Assembly (NCBI GenBank): GCA_947465275.1
Contig: CANIAI010000024.1
Span: forward strand, 1-12,668
DNA: 12,668 bases
Reading direction: 5' to 3'
From: Acidobacteriota bacterium
GTDB taxonomy: Bacteria > Acidobacteriota > Vicinamibacteria > Vicinamibacterales > UBA2999
Shown in pieces: positions 1 through 7,393 of this stretch. Under the pieces are notes generated by a model that was not told the origin of the DNA, did no database searches, and saw only the letters and a list, made by a program, of their open reading frames with translations. Each line of letters opens with the position of its first letter. Position 1 is the first letter of the stretch. A program made the position numbers and the translations under genes.

Positions 1-1
1 C

Positions 2-1399
2 GACGGGCAGGTCGACCGTGACGTCGTCGTGGTGCTGGGGCATCTCACGCTCGGGAGCGGTGCGGTGGTCGATCGCTCCGTCTCGTCGATCGCCGGGAGT
101 GTCACCGTGCGCGAGGGCGCGATTGTCCGCCGCGACCTGGTCGTCGTGGCGGGCCAGCTCGATGCCCCCGCGGGCTTCAAGCCCGGTGGCGAGCACGTGA
201 CGATCACGCCGGGGCCCCTCGGGCACATCGAGGCGGTCGTCCCCTTCCTGACCCGCGGCCTGCTCATCGGCCGCGTGATCATCCCGGACCTGCGCTGGAT
301 GTGGTTCGTCCTCGGCGTGCTGTTCCTGGTGTACGCGGCCGTGAACCTGCTGGCGGATGCGCCGGTCCGCGCGACCACGGCGGCGATCGAGGAGCGTGGT
401 CTCACCGCCTTCGGGGCCGGCCTGCTGACGTTGCTGCTCCTGGGACCGGTGGCCGTGCTGCTGGCCATCTCGGTCGTCGGCATCCTGGTCATTCCCGTGG
501 CGCTGCTCGCGCTCGTCGCGGCCGTGGTCGTCGGGAAGGTCGCCACGCACCGGTGGCTCGGCGGCCGCATCCTGCGCGACCGGGTGCTCGAGACGCCGCT
601 GCGGGCCTTCCTCGCGTTCGTCATCGGATTCGCGCTGCTGGTGGTGGCCTACATGAGCCCCGTGCTCGGCATCATCGCCTGGGCGCTGACCGGCGTCCTG
701 GGGCTCGGCGGCGCCGTGCTCGCTTTGATGACGGCCTGGCGGCGCGAGCATCCGCCCGCCCCGCGTCCCGCCGGCCCGCCGGCGTACCCGACGACGCACC
801 AGACCGGCTATGCGCCGTCGTATCCGCCGCCCGCGCCGCCGACGATGAGCGCCACACCCGCCGATGCCGCGGATGCCGCGTACGCCACGGCTGTGCCGCC
901 GGTGCCACCGATGCCGCCCATCACGTCAGCCACGGCGCCAGCCAGCGCGACGGCTGCCTCAAGCGGCTTCGCGGTGCCCGCGATGGCCGGTCCGGCCATT
1001 CCGGCGGTCGATCTCACGCTCTTCCCGAGGGCCGGTTTCGGCGAACGGCTCGGCGCGCTCGTCCTCGACGTGATTCTCGTGTCGTTCATCGCGAGCAGCC
1101 TCACGCCGTTCAGCCACGGCCGATTCACGATCCTCGCGCTGCTGGCCTATCACGTGGCCTTCTGGACCTGGAAACAGACGACGGTGGGCGGCATCATCTG
1201 CCACCTGCGGCTCGTGCGTGTCGACGGGTTCCCGCTGTCAGCCGCCGATGCGTTCGTCCGCGGCTTCGCGGGCATCTTCTCGATGCTGGTGGTCGGACTC
1301 GGCTTCCTCTGGGTGCTGCGCGATCCGGAGCGGCAGTCGTGGCACGACAAGATCGCGGGCACCTACGTGGTGCGCGTGCCGCGCACGTTCAGGCACTGA
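2..1399 (+). CDS. Bactofilin-like / RDD-domain membrane protein (5' truncated)
   Basis: The frame is open to the left edge, so the true start lies outside the window; a GTG at 29 is internal to the same domain and should not be taken as the start. The visible 465 residues have three parts. Residues 1 to about 65 are a Val/Gly-rich beta repeat of the bactofilin or polymer-forming type (short strands such as GSGAVV, GSVTV, GAIV). Residues about 95 to 245 hold several hydrophobic helices. A Pro/Ala-rich linker at about 251-337 leads to a C-terminal RDD domain (about 343-462) with the family marks GFGERLGALVLDVILV, an amphipathic KQTTVGG segment and the DPERQSWHDKIAGT ending. RDD proteins are poorly defined membrane proteins, some linked to ion or small-molecule transport. 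The N-terminal part may be a scaffold or polymerising module. Function is not established. The gene converges on the FkbM gene. Confidence 0.85.
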   Translation, partial: DGQVDRDVVVVLGHLTLGSGAVVDRSVSSIAGSVTVREGAIVRRDLVVVAGQLDAPAGFKPGGEHVTITPGPLGHIEAVVPFLTRGLLIGRVIIPDLRWMWFVLGVLFLVYAAVNLLADAPVRATTAAIEERGLTAFGAGLLTLLLLGPVAVLLAISVVGILVIPVALLALVAAVVVGKVATHRWLGGRILRDRVLETPLRAFLAFVIGFALLVVAYMSPVLGIIAWALTGVLGLGGAVLALMTAWRREHPPAPRPAGPPAYPTTHQTGYAPSYPPPAPPTMSATPADAADAAYATAVPPVPPMPPITSATAPASATAASSGFAVPAMAGPAIPAVDLTLFPRAGFGERLGALVLDVILVSFIASSLTPFSHGRFTILALLAYHVAFWTWKQTTVGGIICHLRLVRVDGFPLSAADAFVRGFAGIFSMLVVGLGFLWVLRDPERQSWHDKIAGTYVVRVPRTFRH

Positions 1400-1401
1400 G
1401 A

Positions 1402-1416
1402 CCCGGCAGATCCGGG
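1402..1416. other. Short GC-rich inverted repeat between convergent genes
   Basis: CCCGG and CCGGG arms flank a 5-nt loop in the 42-bp gap between the stop of the RDD gene and the stop of the FkbM gene, followed by further self-complementary GC sequence (CCCGGG). It could help end transcription in both directions, but there is no T-tract and such arms arise easily in DNA this rich in GC. Confidence 0.25.
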
Positions 1417-1441
1417 GCCCGGGCTGCGACGAGCGGGGCGC

Positions 1442-2227
1442 TCAGCGGAGGCGCGTCGCGAGGAGATCGATGGGCCGTCCGGCCTGGCGCAGGCTCGCCA
1501 CGAGTGCCGGGATCGTCGCGGTCGTGACGGGCACCAGGCGCGTGTGGGAGGCGCCGAGCAGGGCGAACCCCTCGGCGAGCAGCGTGCGGGGGAGCGCCTC
1601 GGGATCGACGCCCGCTTTCTCCTGCAGCAGCGGGTGCCATTCCACCACCAGGCCGATGCGCGGCGAGCGCAGCAGCCGCGGCATCCCGGCGAGGACGTCG
1701 AGCTCCGCGCCTTCCACGTCGATCTTGACGACATCGGCGTCGCCCGGGACCAGGTCGTCGAGCGGCTCGACCGGCACACGCACGACACCCGTCACCTCGG
1801 CGTAGATGCTCTCGGCGTAGAAGCTGTTGACGGCGCTCACATCGCCCCGCAGGAAGAACTCCCGCGTCTCGCGTGTCCGGCCGGCGGCGAGTGCGGCGAC
1901 CTGCACGTTCCCGAGCTGGTTCATCGCGACGTTCCGCCGCAGCACGTCGAGGTTGTCGCCCGCGGGTTCCACGGCGATCACCTGCCCCGTCGGGCCGACC
2001 CGGGTGGCCGCGTAGACGGTGTTCACGCCGATGTTGGCGCCCACGTCGACGACCGTCTGGCCCGGGCGGAGGAGCCGGTCGAGCAGCCGGTGAATCCGCC
2101 GGTTGCCGAGGACGGTCGAGACGCGGATGGGCAGCGGCCCTGGGATGTGCAGCCGGCTTCCGGCAAGCGAGACGTCGTTGCCGGCCAGTGACTGCACGAA
2201 TGGGAGGGCGTAGGTCAGCAGCGACAC
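1442..2227 (-). CDS. FkbM family SAM-dependent methyltransferase
   Basis: The 261-residue protein has the class I methyltransferase fold signature of the FkbM family. SAM-binding motif I is DVGANIG at residues 61-67, the acidic residue of motif II is in AVEP (E87), and the family-typical KIDVEGAE lies at 168-175. FkbM-type enzymes usually O-methylate sugars, glycolipids or polyketide-like products; the substrate here cannot be told from sequence. The start is GTG at 2227, the first possible start after an in-frame stop (TAG on the minus strand at 2246-2248). Its upstream GGGG is only a weak ribosome site. There is no signal peptide, so it is probably cytoplasmic. No glycosyltransferase or polysaccharide cluster adjoins it in this window. 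Family call is firm, substrate unknown. Confidence 0.9.
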   Translation of the reverse strand: MSLLTYALPFVQSLAGNDVSLAGSRLHIPGPLPIRVSTVLGNRRIHRLLDRLLRPGQTVVDVGANIGVNTVYAATRVGPTGQVIAVEPAGDNLDVLRRNVAMNQLGNVQVAALAAGRTRETREFFLRGDVSAVNSFYAESIYAEVTGVVRVPVEPLDDLVPGDADVVKIDVEGAELDVLAGMPRLLRSPRIGLVVEWHPLLQEKAGVDPEALPRTLLAEGFALLGASHTRLVPVTTATIPALVASLRQAGRPIDLLATRLR

Positions 2228-2260
2228 CGACCGGCCCCGTGTTTGCTATTTGTTCGCTGC

Positions 2261-2500
2261 ATGAAGAGCCATGATACGCCGGACCAGCGTGACGATCGGC
2301 CGGGCCTCGTCCGGGATCCCGACGAGTGGAAGACCGGTGACGAACCGATGACCGCGGCCCAGCGCTCCTACCTCGAGACGCTGGCCACCGAGACGGGGGA
2401 GACGGTCGACCCCGACCTCACCAAGGCCGAGGCGTCGAAACGGATCGACGAGCTCCGGCGCCGTTCACCGCGGCTCGATGAGGACGACCCCGGGCAGTAA
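2261..2500 (+). CDS. DUF3072 domain-containing small protein
   Basis: This 79-residue, charged, soluble protein matches the DUF3072 pattern. It has a Pro/Asp-rich lead, then WKTGDEPMTAAQRSYLETLA and, after a short loop, the LTKAEASKRIDELRRR helix. The family is widespread in bacteria and has no assigned role; the helix with spaced basic residues resembles small nucleic-acid-associated domains, but that is a guess. I chose ATG 2261; a TTG at 2243 is in frame and would add six residues, but neither has a clear Shine-Dalgarno sequence. The start lies 33 bp from the divergent FkbM start, so the two genes must share or overlap promoter elements. The following 152 bp to the next gene hold no gene. 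Confidence 0.85.
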   Translation: MKSHDTPDQRDDRPGLVRDPDEWKTGDEPMTAAQRSYLETLATETGETVDPDLTKAEASKRIDELRRRSPRLDEDDPGQ

Positions 2501-2652
2501 TCCCCAGGATTGGCTGACCGCCGCGGTGCGGCCACGGGATTGTGCGATGATGCCGCCGGTTCGGCCGCCGGACCCGCGACTGTGCCAGCATTCGGGCACC
2601 GGCCGTACGGTTGCGCGTGGCACGTGTCGTGGATACCGGTGCGTGACGCGCC

Positions 2653-3474
2653 ATGTCGAGATCCCGGATCGGGCTCATCGTGCTGCTCGCGACGCTCGGG
2701 ATAGCGTCGTTCATCCAGGCCCAGTCGGCCGGCGAGCGCGTGCTGCGCCCGGCCCACGTGCCGACACATGGTGGGACCAGCACGGCGAGCTTCCGCTTCT
2801 GCCGCGTGCAGTTCCGCACGTCACTGGCCGGTGACGGCGCCGGCTGGTACGTCGACTTCCCCCGCGCGGACATCAACCTCTCGCTGCGCCTCGCGCAGCT
2901 GACCCGCACCGGGGTCGACTGGGAGAACGAAGGGGGAGACCCGGCGCACGTCGTCATCGGCCTCACCGACGATCAGCTCGCCCCATGTCCGTTCATCATG
3001 ATGAGTGAAGTTGGCGGCGCCGACCTGAGTGATGACGAGGCGGCGGCGCTGGGGCGCTACCTGCGGAAAGGGGGCTTCCTCTGGGCCGACGACTTCTGGG
3101 GAAGCCGCGCCTGGCGCTGGTGGTCGACACAACTCGCCCGGGTGCTGCCGCCCTCGGAGTTTCCGATCGTCGACCTGCCGGCGGACCACCCGCTCTACCA
3201 CACGCTGTTCGACGTCCCGGACGTGCCGCAGATTCCGAACATCGGGCTCTGGGAATCGAGTCACGTGACGTCGGAGCGGGGCGCCGACAGCCCCGTCGCG
3301 AAACCGCGGGCGATTCTCGACCGATCGGGCCGCGTGATGGTCTTCATGACCGGCGACACCGACTTCGGCGACGCCTTCGAGCGCGAGAGCGAGAGTCCCG
3401 ACTACTTCGCGCGCTTCTCGGTGCCGGCCTACCAGATCGGGGTCAACGTCATCCTCTACGCGCTGACCCACTGA
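2653..3474 (+). CDS. DUF4159 domain-containing exported protein
   Basis: The 273-residue protein begins with a Sec-type signal peptide (basic SRSR, hydrophobic core, likely cleavage near QAQ at 22-24). The mature part matches DUF4159, a family distantly related to class I glutamine-amidotransferase-like folds. Visible marks are the FRFCRVQF strand (47-54), the DFPRADINLSLRL stretch (68-80) and the LRKGGFLWADDFWG loop (137-150), where family members typically have GGFL-DDF. Other members often sit in MoxR/DUF58/BatA-type clusters; here the gene stands alone. Its function is unknown. The ATG lacks a clear ribosome site. The stop codon is inside the hairpin at 3471-3490 that it shares with the convergent ABC transporter gene. 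Confidence 0.88.
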   Translation: MSRSRIGLIVLLATLGIASFIQAQSAGERVLRPAHVPTHGGTSTASFRFCRVQFRTSLAGDGAGWYVDFPRADINLSLRLAQLTRTGVDWENEGGDPAHVVIGLTDDQLAPCPFIMMSEVGGADLSDDEAAALGRYLRKGGFLWADDFWGSRAWRWWSTQLARVLPPSEFPIVDLPADHPLYHTLFDVPDVPQIPNIGLWESSHVTSERGADSPVAKPRAILDRSGRVMVFMTGDTDFGDAFERESESPDYFARFSVPAYQIGVNVILYALTH

Positions 3475-3490
3475 CGCCGCCGGGCGTCAG
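3471..3490. terminator. Bidirectional terminator-like hairpin spanning both stop codons
   Basis: CTGACGCC and GGCGTCAG form a perfect 8-bp stem with a 4-nt GCCG loop. The left arm contains the TGA stop of the DUF4159 gene (3472-3474) and the right arm contains, on the other strand, the TGA stop of the ABC transporter gene (3487-3489). The 12-bp gap between the convergent genes is therefore entirely within the hairpin. Neither side has a T-run, so it is not a textbook intrinsic terminator; it could still pause polymerase, block 3' exonucleases or reduce convergent read-through. Confidence 0.5.
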
Positions 3491-5289
3491 GCCCGGGCCG
3501 GCTGCGACGCCGCGACGCGGACGGCCGCGGCGACGGCCTCCTGGTCGGCTCGACGCTCCCCGATCTGCTGCCGCCACATCGCGTAGTAGAGCCCCTTCTG
3601 GTCCAGCAGCGCGTCGTGCGGACCCGCCTCGACGACCCGTCCCCGCTCCAGTACGAAGATGCGGTCCGCGTGCATCACGGTCGAGAGCCGGTGCGCGATG
3701 AGAATGGTCATCACGTCCTGACGTGACGTCACCTCGCGAATGGTGTCGCTGATTTCGTCCTCGGTGAGTGAGTCGAGCGACGAGGTGGCCTCGTCGAAGA
3801 TCAGCAGGTGCGGCTGGCGCAGCAGTGCACGGGCGATCGACAGTCGCTGCTTCTCGCCGCCGGACACCTTCACCCCGCCCTCGCCGATCACCGTGTCGAG
3901 GCCGCGCTCCGCGCGGGACAGCAGGCTGTCGCATGCCGCCTTCCGGAGGACGTCGAGGCACTGCGCATCGGTCGCGGCCGGGTTCACGAAGAGCAGGTTC
4001 TCGCGAATGGTTCCCGAGAAGAGCTGGGTGTCCTGCGTCACGAAGCCGATGCGCTCGCGCAGGGCGTCGAGGTCGACGGTCGACGAGGGATGCCCGTTGT
4101 AGCGAATCTCGCCGGCCTGTGGACGGTAGAGCCCGACGAGCAGCTTGACGAGCGTCGTCTTCCCGGCGCCGGACGGCCCGACGAACGCGATCGTGTCGCC
4201 CCGGTGCAGCTCGAACGCGATGTCGACCAGCGCCGGCGAACTGGCGGACTGGTGCCGAAAGCCGACCCCCTCGAACGCCAGCCGATCGAGCACCGGCACC
4301 GGCACCGGGTTCTCCGGACGCGGCTCCTTGGGAATCGCGAGGATCGCCTGGAAATTGCCCAGCGACACCTCGGCCTCACGGTACACGTTGATGACGTTCC
4401 CGAGTTCCTGCAGCGGCCCGAAGATGAAGAACGAATACATCCAGAGCGAGAAGAACTGCCCGACCGTGATCGTCCGCACGAAGATCAGGTAGAGCAACAG
4501 GAACATGATGCCTGTGCGCAGCAGGTTCACCGCCGTCCCCTGGATGAAGCTGAGGCTGCGGATATAGCGCACCTTCTTCAGTTCCAGCAGCAGGATCTTG
4601 CCGGTGGTCGCGTTCAGTCGTGCGATCTCCTGCGACGCGAGGCCGAGGCTCTTCACGAGTTCGATGTTGCGAAGCGACTCGGTCGTGGCGCCGGCAAGCG
4701 CGGTGGTCTCGGCCACGATCACCTTCTGGATGACCTTGATCTTGCGGCTCAGGACCGAGCTCAGGATGCCGAGCAGCGGAATGGTGAGGAAGTAGGCCGG
4801 GGCGATGACCCAGTGGACGCTGAACGCGTACACGACGACGAAGATGATCCCGACGAGCGACGTGAAGAGGACGTTGATGGCGGCCTGAATCAGCTTCTCG
4901 ACATCGGTGCGCACCTTCTGGAGCTTGCCGAGCGTCTCGCCGCTCCGCTGGTCCTCGAAGACCGAGTAGGGCAGTTCCAGCGAGTGCCGGATCCCGTCGG
5001 AATAGATGCGGGCCCCGAGCCGCTGCGTGATCACGTTGATGAAGTAGTCCTGGAAGTTCTTCGCGACGCGCGAGACGAACGCCACGCCGACGGCGGCCGC
5101 AAGCAGGACGCTCACGCCCCGGAAGAACTCGCCGGTCGAATAATCCTGGAAGCGCGTGGCGTACTCGTCGATGACGTGCCGGAAGATCAGCGGGTCGAGC
5201 AGCGAGAAGATCTGGTTGACGGCGGCGAGGACGAGGGCCAGGGCGACGAGACGCCAGTATTCCCTGAGGTACGCGAACAGGAGGGTCAT
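3487..5289 (-). CDS. ABC exporter, fused permease and ATP-binding subunit
   Basis: The 600-residue protein is a half-transporter of the MsbA/multidrug exporter type and probably works as a homodimer. The N-terminal ~310 residues form the six-helix transmembrane domain with long cytoplasmic loops. The ATPase domain shows all motifs intact: Walker A GPSGAGKTT (371-379), Q-loop VTQ (417-419), signature VSGGEKQ (475-481), Walker B LLIFDE (495-500) and the H-loop histidine (H533) in IAHRLST. Likely substrates are lipids, drugs or peptides; the sequence does not say which. I chose ATG 5289 because MTLLFAYL leads directly into the first helix and a GGAG lies 12 nt upstream. An in-frame ATG at 5316 would add nine residues, and the frame stays open to 5412. 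No partner subunit adjoins it. Confidence 0.93.
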   Translation of the reverse strand: MTLLFAYLREYWRLVALALVLAAVNQIFSLLDPLIFRHVIDEYATRFQDYSTGEFFRGVSVLLAAAVGVAFVSRVAKNFQDYFINVITQRLGARIYSDGIRHSLELPYSVFEDQRSGETLGKLQKVRTDVEKLIQAAINVLFTSLVGIIFVVVYAFSVHWVIAPAYFLTIPLLGILSSVLSRKIKVIQKVIVAETTALAGATTESLRNIELVKSLGLASQEIARLNATTGKILLLELKKVRYIRSLSFIQGTAVNLLRTGIMFLLLYLIFVRTITVGQFFSLWMYSFFIFGPLQELGNVINVYREAEVSLGNFQAILAIPKEPRPENPVPVPVLDRLAFEGVGFRHQSASSPALVDIAFELHRGDTIAFVGPSGAGKTTLVKLLVGLYRPQAGEIRYNGHPSSTVDLDALRERIGFVTQDTQLFSGTIRENLLFVNPAATDAQCLDVLRKAACDSLLSRAERGLDTVIGEGGVKVSGGEKQRLSIARALLRQPHLLIFDEATSSLDSLTEDEISDTIREVTSRQDVMTILIAHRLSTVMHADRIFVLERGRVVEAGPHDALLDQKGLYYAMWRQQIGERRADQEAVAAAVRVAASQPARA

Positions 5290-5411
5290 GAATGGGTGGG
5301 ACTCCAGCGGCAGCATAGCCGACCGGCGCGTGCGGCGCACGCCGCGGATGACAGCACGGCCGTGACAGTGACCTGCGGCGAGGACAGCGTCCGCGGCGGC
5401 CAGGCTCCGCA

Positions 5412-5438
5412 CCGGCGGAAATGTTCGACATTCCGGCC
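5412..5438. promoter_or_regulatory. Imperfect palindrome with AATGT-TCG-ACATT core
   Basis: In the 231-bp divergent gap between the ABC exporter and the Asp/Arg-rich protein gene, AATGT and ACATT arms (5420-5432) surround TCG. The symmetry continues outward with CCGG/CCGG, interrupted by single-base bulges. It is one of the few AT-containing symmetric sites in the region, 89 bp before the plus-strand ATG and 123 bp before the ABC start, a position suiting an operator for either gene. The regulator is unknown. The rest of the gap holds no gene that I can support. Confidence 0.35.
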
Positions 5439-5468
5439 GATTCCCAGGTCATTCGCGCGGCGGTCGCA

Positions 5469-5485
5469 CTGGCATCGACCCTGCT
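5469..5485 (+). promoter_or_regulatory. Candidate sigma-54 (-24/-12) promoter
   Basis: CTGGCATCGACCCTGCT agrees with the YTGGCACGRNNNTTGCW consensus at the near-invariant GG and GC, which are correctly spaced, and at 10 of the 13 defined bases after the leading Y. Transcription would begin near 5496, about 25 bases before the ATG at 5521. A small inverted repeat, CTGCTC-N6-GAGCAG (5481-5498), overlaps the -12 element and predicted start. GG-N10-GC pairs are common by chance in GC-rich DNA, so this is a candidate only. Confidence 0.3.
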
Positions 5486-5520
5486 CTACGGGGAGCAGCG
5501 AGTTATCAAAGGGGTCCGCC

Positions 5521-6165
5521 ATGCAGATCAGACACGTCGCCGTCCTCTTCGCCCTCTCCACTGCGCTGCCGGTCGCCCTGTTCGCGGGTCCGCGTGACGG
5601 GCAGGGCATTTCCCCGGGGCAGCTCCCGCCAGCGGGCCTGTGCCGCGTCTGGTACGAGGGCGTGCCGCCGGGGCGGCAGCCCGCGCCGACCGACTGCGAT
5701 CGCGCGGAGGCGGTCGCGTCGCGGACACGTGATGCGCGTGTCATCTACGGTGAGTCGCGCGGCCGGGACCGTAACGACCGGTGGGACGATCGCCGGGGTG
5801 ATCGTGACGATCGCTGGGGCGACCGGGATGCGCGGGGACGTGACCGCGACGGCCGGTACGACAGGCGCGACGACCGACGCGGCGGCTACGGCGCGCACGA
5901 CATCGCCTACAACGCCGGCTTCCAGGACGGCGTGGAACAGGGGCGCAAGGACGGCCGAGGGAGCGCGCGCTTCGACCCGAACCGGCACGGACGGTATCGG
6001 TCCGCCGACCATGGGTACGACCGCCGCTACGGATCGCGCGATGCCTACCGCGCCGCGTATCGGGACGGCTTCGAGCGCGGGTACGCGACCGCCTTCCGCC
6101 AGGCGCGTGGGGACGGCCGCGGACGTGACACCCGCGGCAGTGTCATCCGCCGCTGGCCCTGGTAG
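5521..6165 (+). CDS. Secreted Asp/Arg-rich protein of unknown function
   Basis: The 214-residue protein starts at ATG 5521 behind AAAGGGG, a good ribosome site. Residues 1-22 form a Sec signal peptide. Next comes a compact segment with two cysteines (C41, C59) of the pattern GLCRVWYEGVPPGRQP...C, which I recall in many short exported proteins of Acidobacteria and Proteobacteria without known role. Residues about 75-121 are almost only Arg, Asp and Gly with scattered Trp/Tyr, hence likely disordered. The C-terminal part has two related units, AYNAGFQDGVEQG (129-141) and AYRDGFERGYATAF (179-192), separated by an Arg/Tyr-rich stretch. A structural or stress-related envelope role is conceivable but unproven. 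The gene is convergent with the MFS gene, leaving 4 bp between the stops. Confidence 0.8.
   Translation: MQIRHVAVLFALSTALPVALFAGPRDGQGISPGQLPPAGLCRVWYEGVPPGRQPAPTDCDRAEAVASRTRDARVIYGESRGRDRNDRWDDRRGDRDDRWGDRDARGRDRDGRYDRRDDRRGGYGAHDIAYNAGFQDGVEQGRKDGRGSARFDPNRHGRYRSADHGYDRRYGSRDAYRAAYRDGFERGYATAFRQARGDGRGRDTRGSVIRRWPW
5756..5885 (+). repeat. Degenerate Asp/Arg-codon repeat tract
   Basis: Within the secreted Asp/Arg-rich gene, short units such as GACGATCG, GATCGTGACGATCG and CGACCG recur and encode alternating Arg-Asp, Asp-Asp-Arg and Arg-Gly-Asp steps. Units are imperfect and irregularly spaced, so this is low-complexity expansion rather than a clean tandem array. Tract length may differ between strains. 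Confidence 0.55.
6126..6145. other. Inverted repeat near the 3' end of the Asp/Arg-rich gene
   Basis: TGACAC and GTGTCA arms flank an 8-nt loop, ending 18 bases before the stop codon and just ahead of the convergent MFS stop. It could act as a 3' hairpin, since the two genes leave almost no intergenic space. It lies in coding sequence and has no T-tract. Confidence 0.25.
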
Positions 6166-6169
6166 GCGA

Positions 6170-7336
6170 TCAGCGCCGCCGCTGGTGCGCGGTCTCCAGG
6201 TCGGGTAACCAGAAGCCGAGAACGCCGATGGCCGGCAGGAACGCGCACAGGCGATACACGAAGGCGATGCTCGTGGCATCCGCGAGATGCCCGAGCACCG
6301 CCGCCCCGATGCCCGCGATGCCGAACGCCACGCCGAAGAAGAGTCCCGCAATCATCCCCACCCGACCCGGCATCAGCTCCTGTGCGTAGACGACGATCGC
6401 GGGAAAGGCCGACGCCAGCACCGCGCCGATGATCACGGTGAGGATGCGCGTCCAGAACAGGTCGGCCCACGGCAGCGCCAGCGTGAACGGCAGGATGCCC
6501 AGGATCGACCAGAGGATCACGCGCCGGCGTCCCAGCCGATCGCCGACCGGCCCGCCGAAGAAGGTTCCCGCGGCGACGCCGCCGAGGAACAGGAACAGGT
6601 GGAGCTGCGCCGCCTGCACGCTCAGGCCGAACCGGCTGATCAGGTAGAACGTGTAGTAGCTCGTGAGGCTTGCCAGGTAGACGTACTTGGAGAAGATCAG
6701 CCCGAGCAGGAGCGCGAGCGCTTTCCAGACCTCGCGCGTGGTCACCGCCTCGTGGTGCACGCGGCCGGCGCCTCGCCCGGGGCGCTCGGCGAGGTGCGCG
6801 CGGTACCAGCCGCCCACGCGCCAGAGCATCGTGATCCCGACCAGCGCGGCGATCGAGAACCAGCCGATGCTGCCCTGGCCGTGCGGCAGCACCACGAACG
6901 CCGCGAGCAGCGGACCGAGCGACGAGCCGGCATTCCCACCCACCTGGAAGACCGACTGCGCGAATCCATGACGTCCGCCGGAGGCGAGCCGTGTGATGCG
7001 CGACGACTCGGGATGGAAGATGGCTGAGCCGAGTCCGATGAGGGCCGCGGCGACGAGCACCACGCCGAAGTGCGTGGCCACCGCCAGCAGGAGCAGCCCG
7101 GCGAGCGTGGAGGCCATCCCGGCCGCGAGCGAGTACGGCTTCGGGTGCTTGTCGGTGTAGAGGCCGACCAGCGGCTGCAGCAGCGAGGCGGTGATCTGGT
7201 TGGTGAGGGTGATCAGGCCGATCTGCCCGAAGTCGAGCCCGAAGTCGCCCTTCAGGATCGGGTAGATCGCGGGCAGCAGCGACTGCATCATGTCGTTGAG
7301 CAGGTGACAGATGCTGAGCGTGCCGAGCACGCCCAT
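6170..7336 (-). CDS. MFS transporter, fosmidomycin-resistance (Fsr)-like
   Basis: From ATG 7336 the protein has 388 residues, close to the ~400 usual for Fsr-type major facilitator proteins, with about 12 hydrophobic segments in two halves. Family marks are the HLLNDMMQSLLPAIYP start, GLYTDKHPKPY in the loop 2/3 region (58-68), SAIFHPESSRI (104-114) and FQVGGNAGSSLGPLLAA (130-146). A repeat of the loop motif is seen in the second half (PVGDRLGRRR). Fsr proteins export fosmidomycin; relatives carry other small molecules. The start is uncertain: the frame is open upstream, and a CTG at 7438 overlaps the oxidoreductase stop and is preceded by GGAAGG, giving 422 residues. It likely shares a transcript with the upstream oxidoreductase gene. 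Confidence 0.88.
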   Translation of the reverse strand: MGVLGTLSICHLLNDMMQSLLPAIYPILKGDFGLDFGQIGLITLTNQITASLLQPLVGLYTDKHPKPYSLAAGMASTLAGLLLLAVATHFGVVLVAAALIGLGSAIFHPESSRITRLASGGRHGFAQSVFQVGGNAGSSLGPLLAAFVVLPHGQGSIGWFSIAALVGITMLWRVGGWYRAHLAERPGRGAGRVHHEAVTTREVWKALALLLGLIFSKYVYLASLTSYYTFYLISRFGLSVQAAQLHLFLFLGGVAAGTFFGGPVGDRLGRRRVILWSILGILPFTLALPWADLFWTRILTVIIGAVLASAFPAIVVYAQELMPGRVGMIAGLFFGVAFGIAGIGAAVLGHLADATSIAFVYRLCAFLPAIGVLGFWLPDLETAHQRRR

Positions 7337-7393
7337 CGCGATCGCGGGCGCCGCCGGCGTCGCGGCTGGTGTTGCCGCGGATCGAGGCGAGAC

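Noticed and set aside
2618..2633. Sigma-54-like TGGCACG before the DUF4159 gene
   Set aside because: The -24 half is perfect, but the -12 half has GG instead of the near-invariant GC, and the leader would be only about 9 bases.
3808..6165. Plus-strand open frame of 785 codons antisense to the ABC exporter, running into the Asp/Arg-rich gene
   Set aside because: Its first two-thirds mirror the ABC transporter coding frame and are His/Glu/Arg-rich with no recognisable fold. Only the part from ATG 5521, with signal peptide and ribosome site, is a real gene.
6147..6185. Direct repeat CCGCCGCTGG (6147-6156, 6176-6185) flanking the convergent stops as a possible insertion footprint
   Set aside because: The copies are only ten GC-rich bases, each explained by coding sequence (Arg-Arg-Trp on one strand, the Arg tail on the other), with no mobile element between them.
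5506..6351. 281-codon minus-strand frame covering the Asp/Arg-rich gene and the end of the MFS gene
   Set aside because: It overlaps two better supported genes, and its Val/Pro/Ala runs are what the opposite strand of Asp/Arg codons yields.
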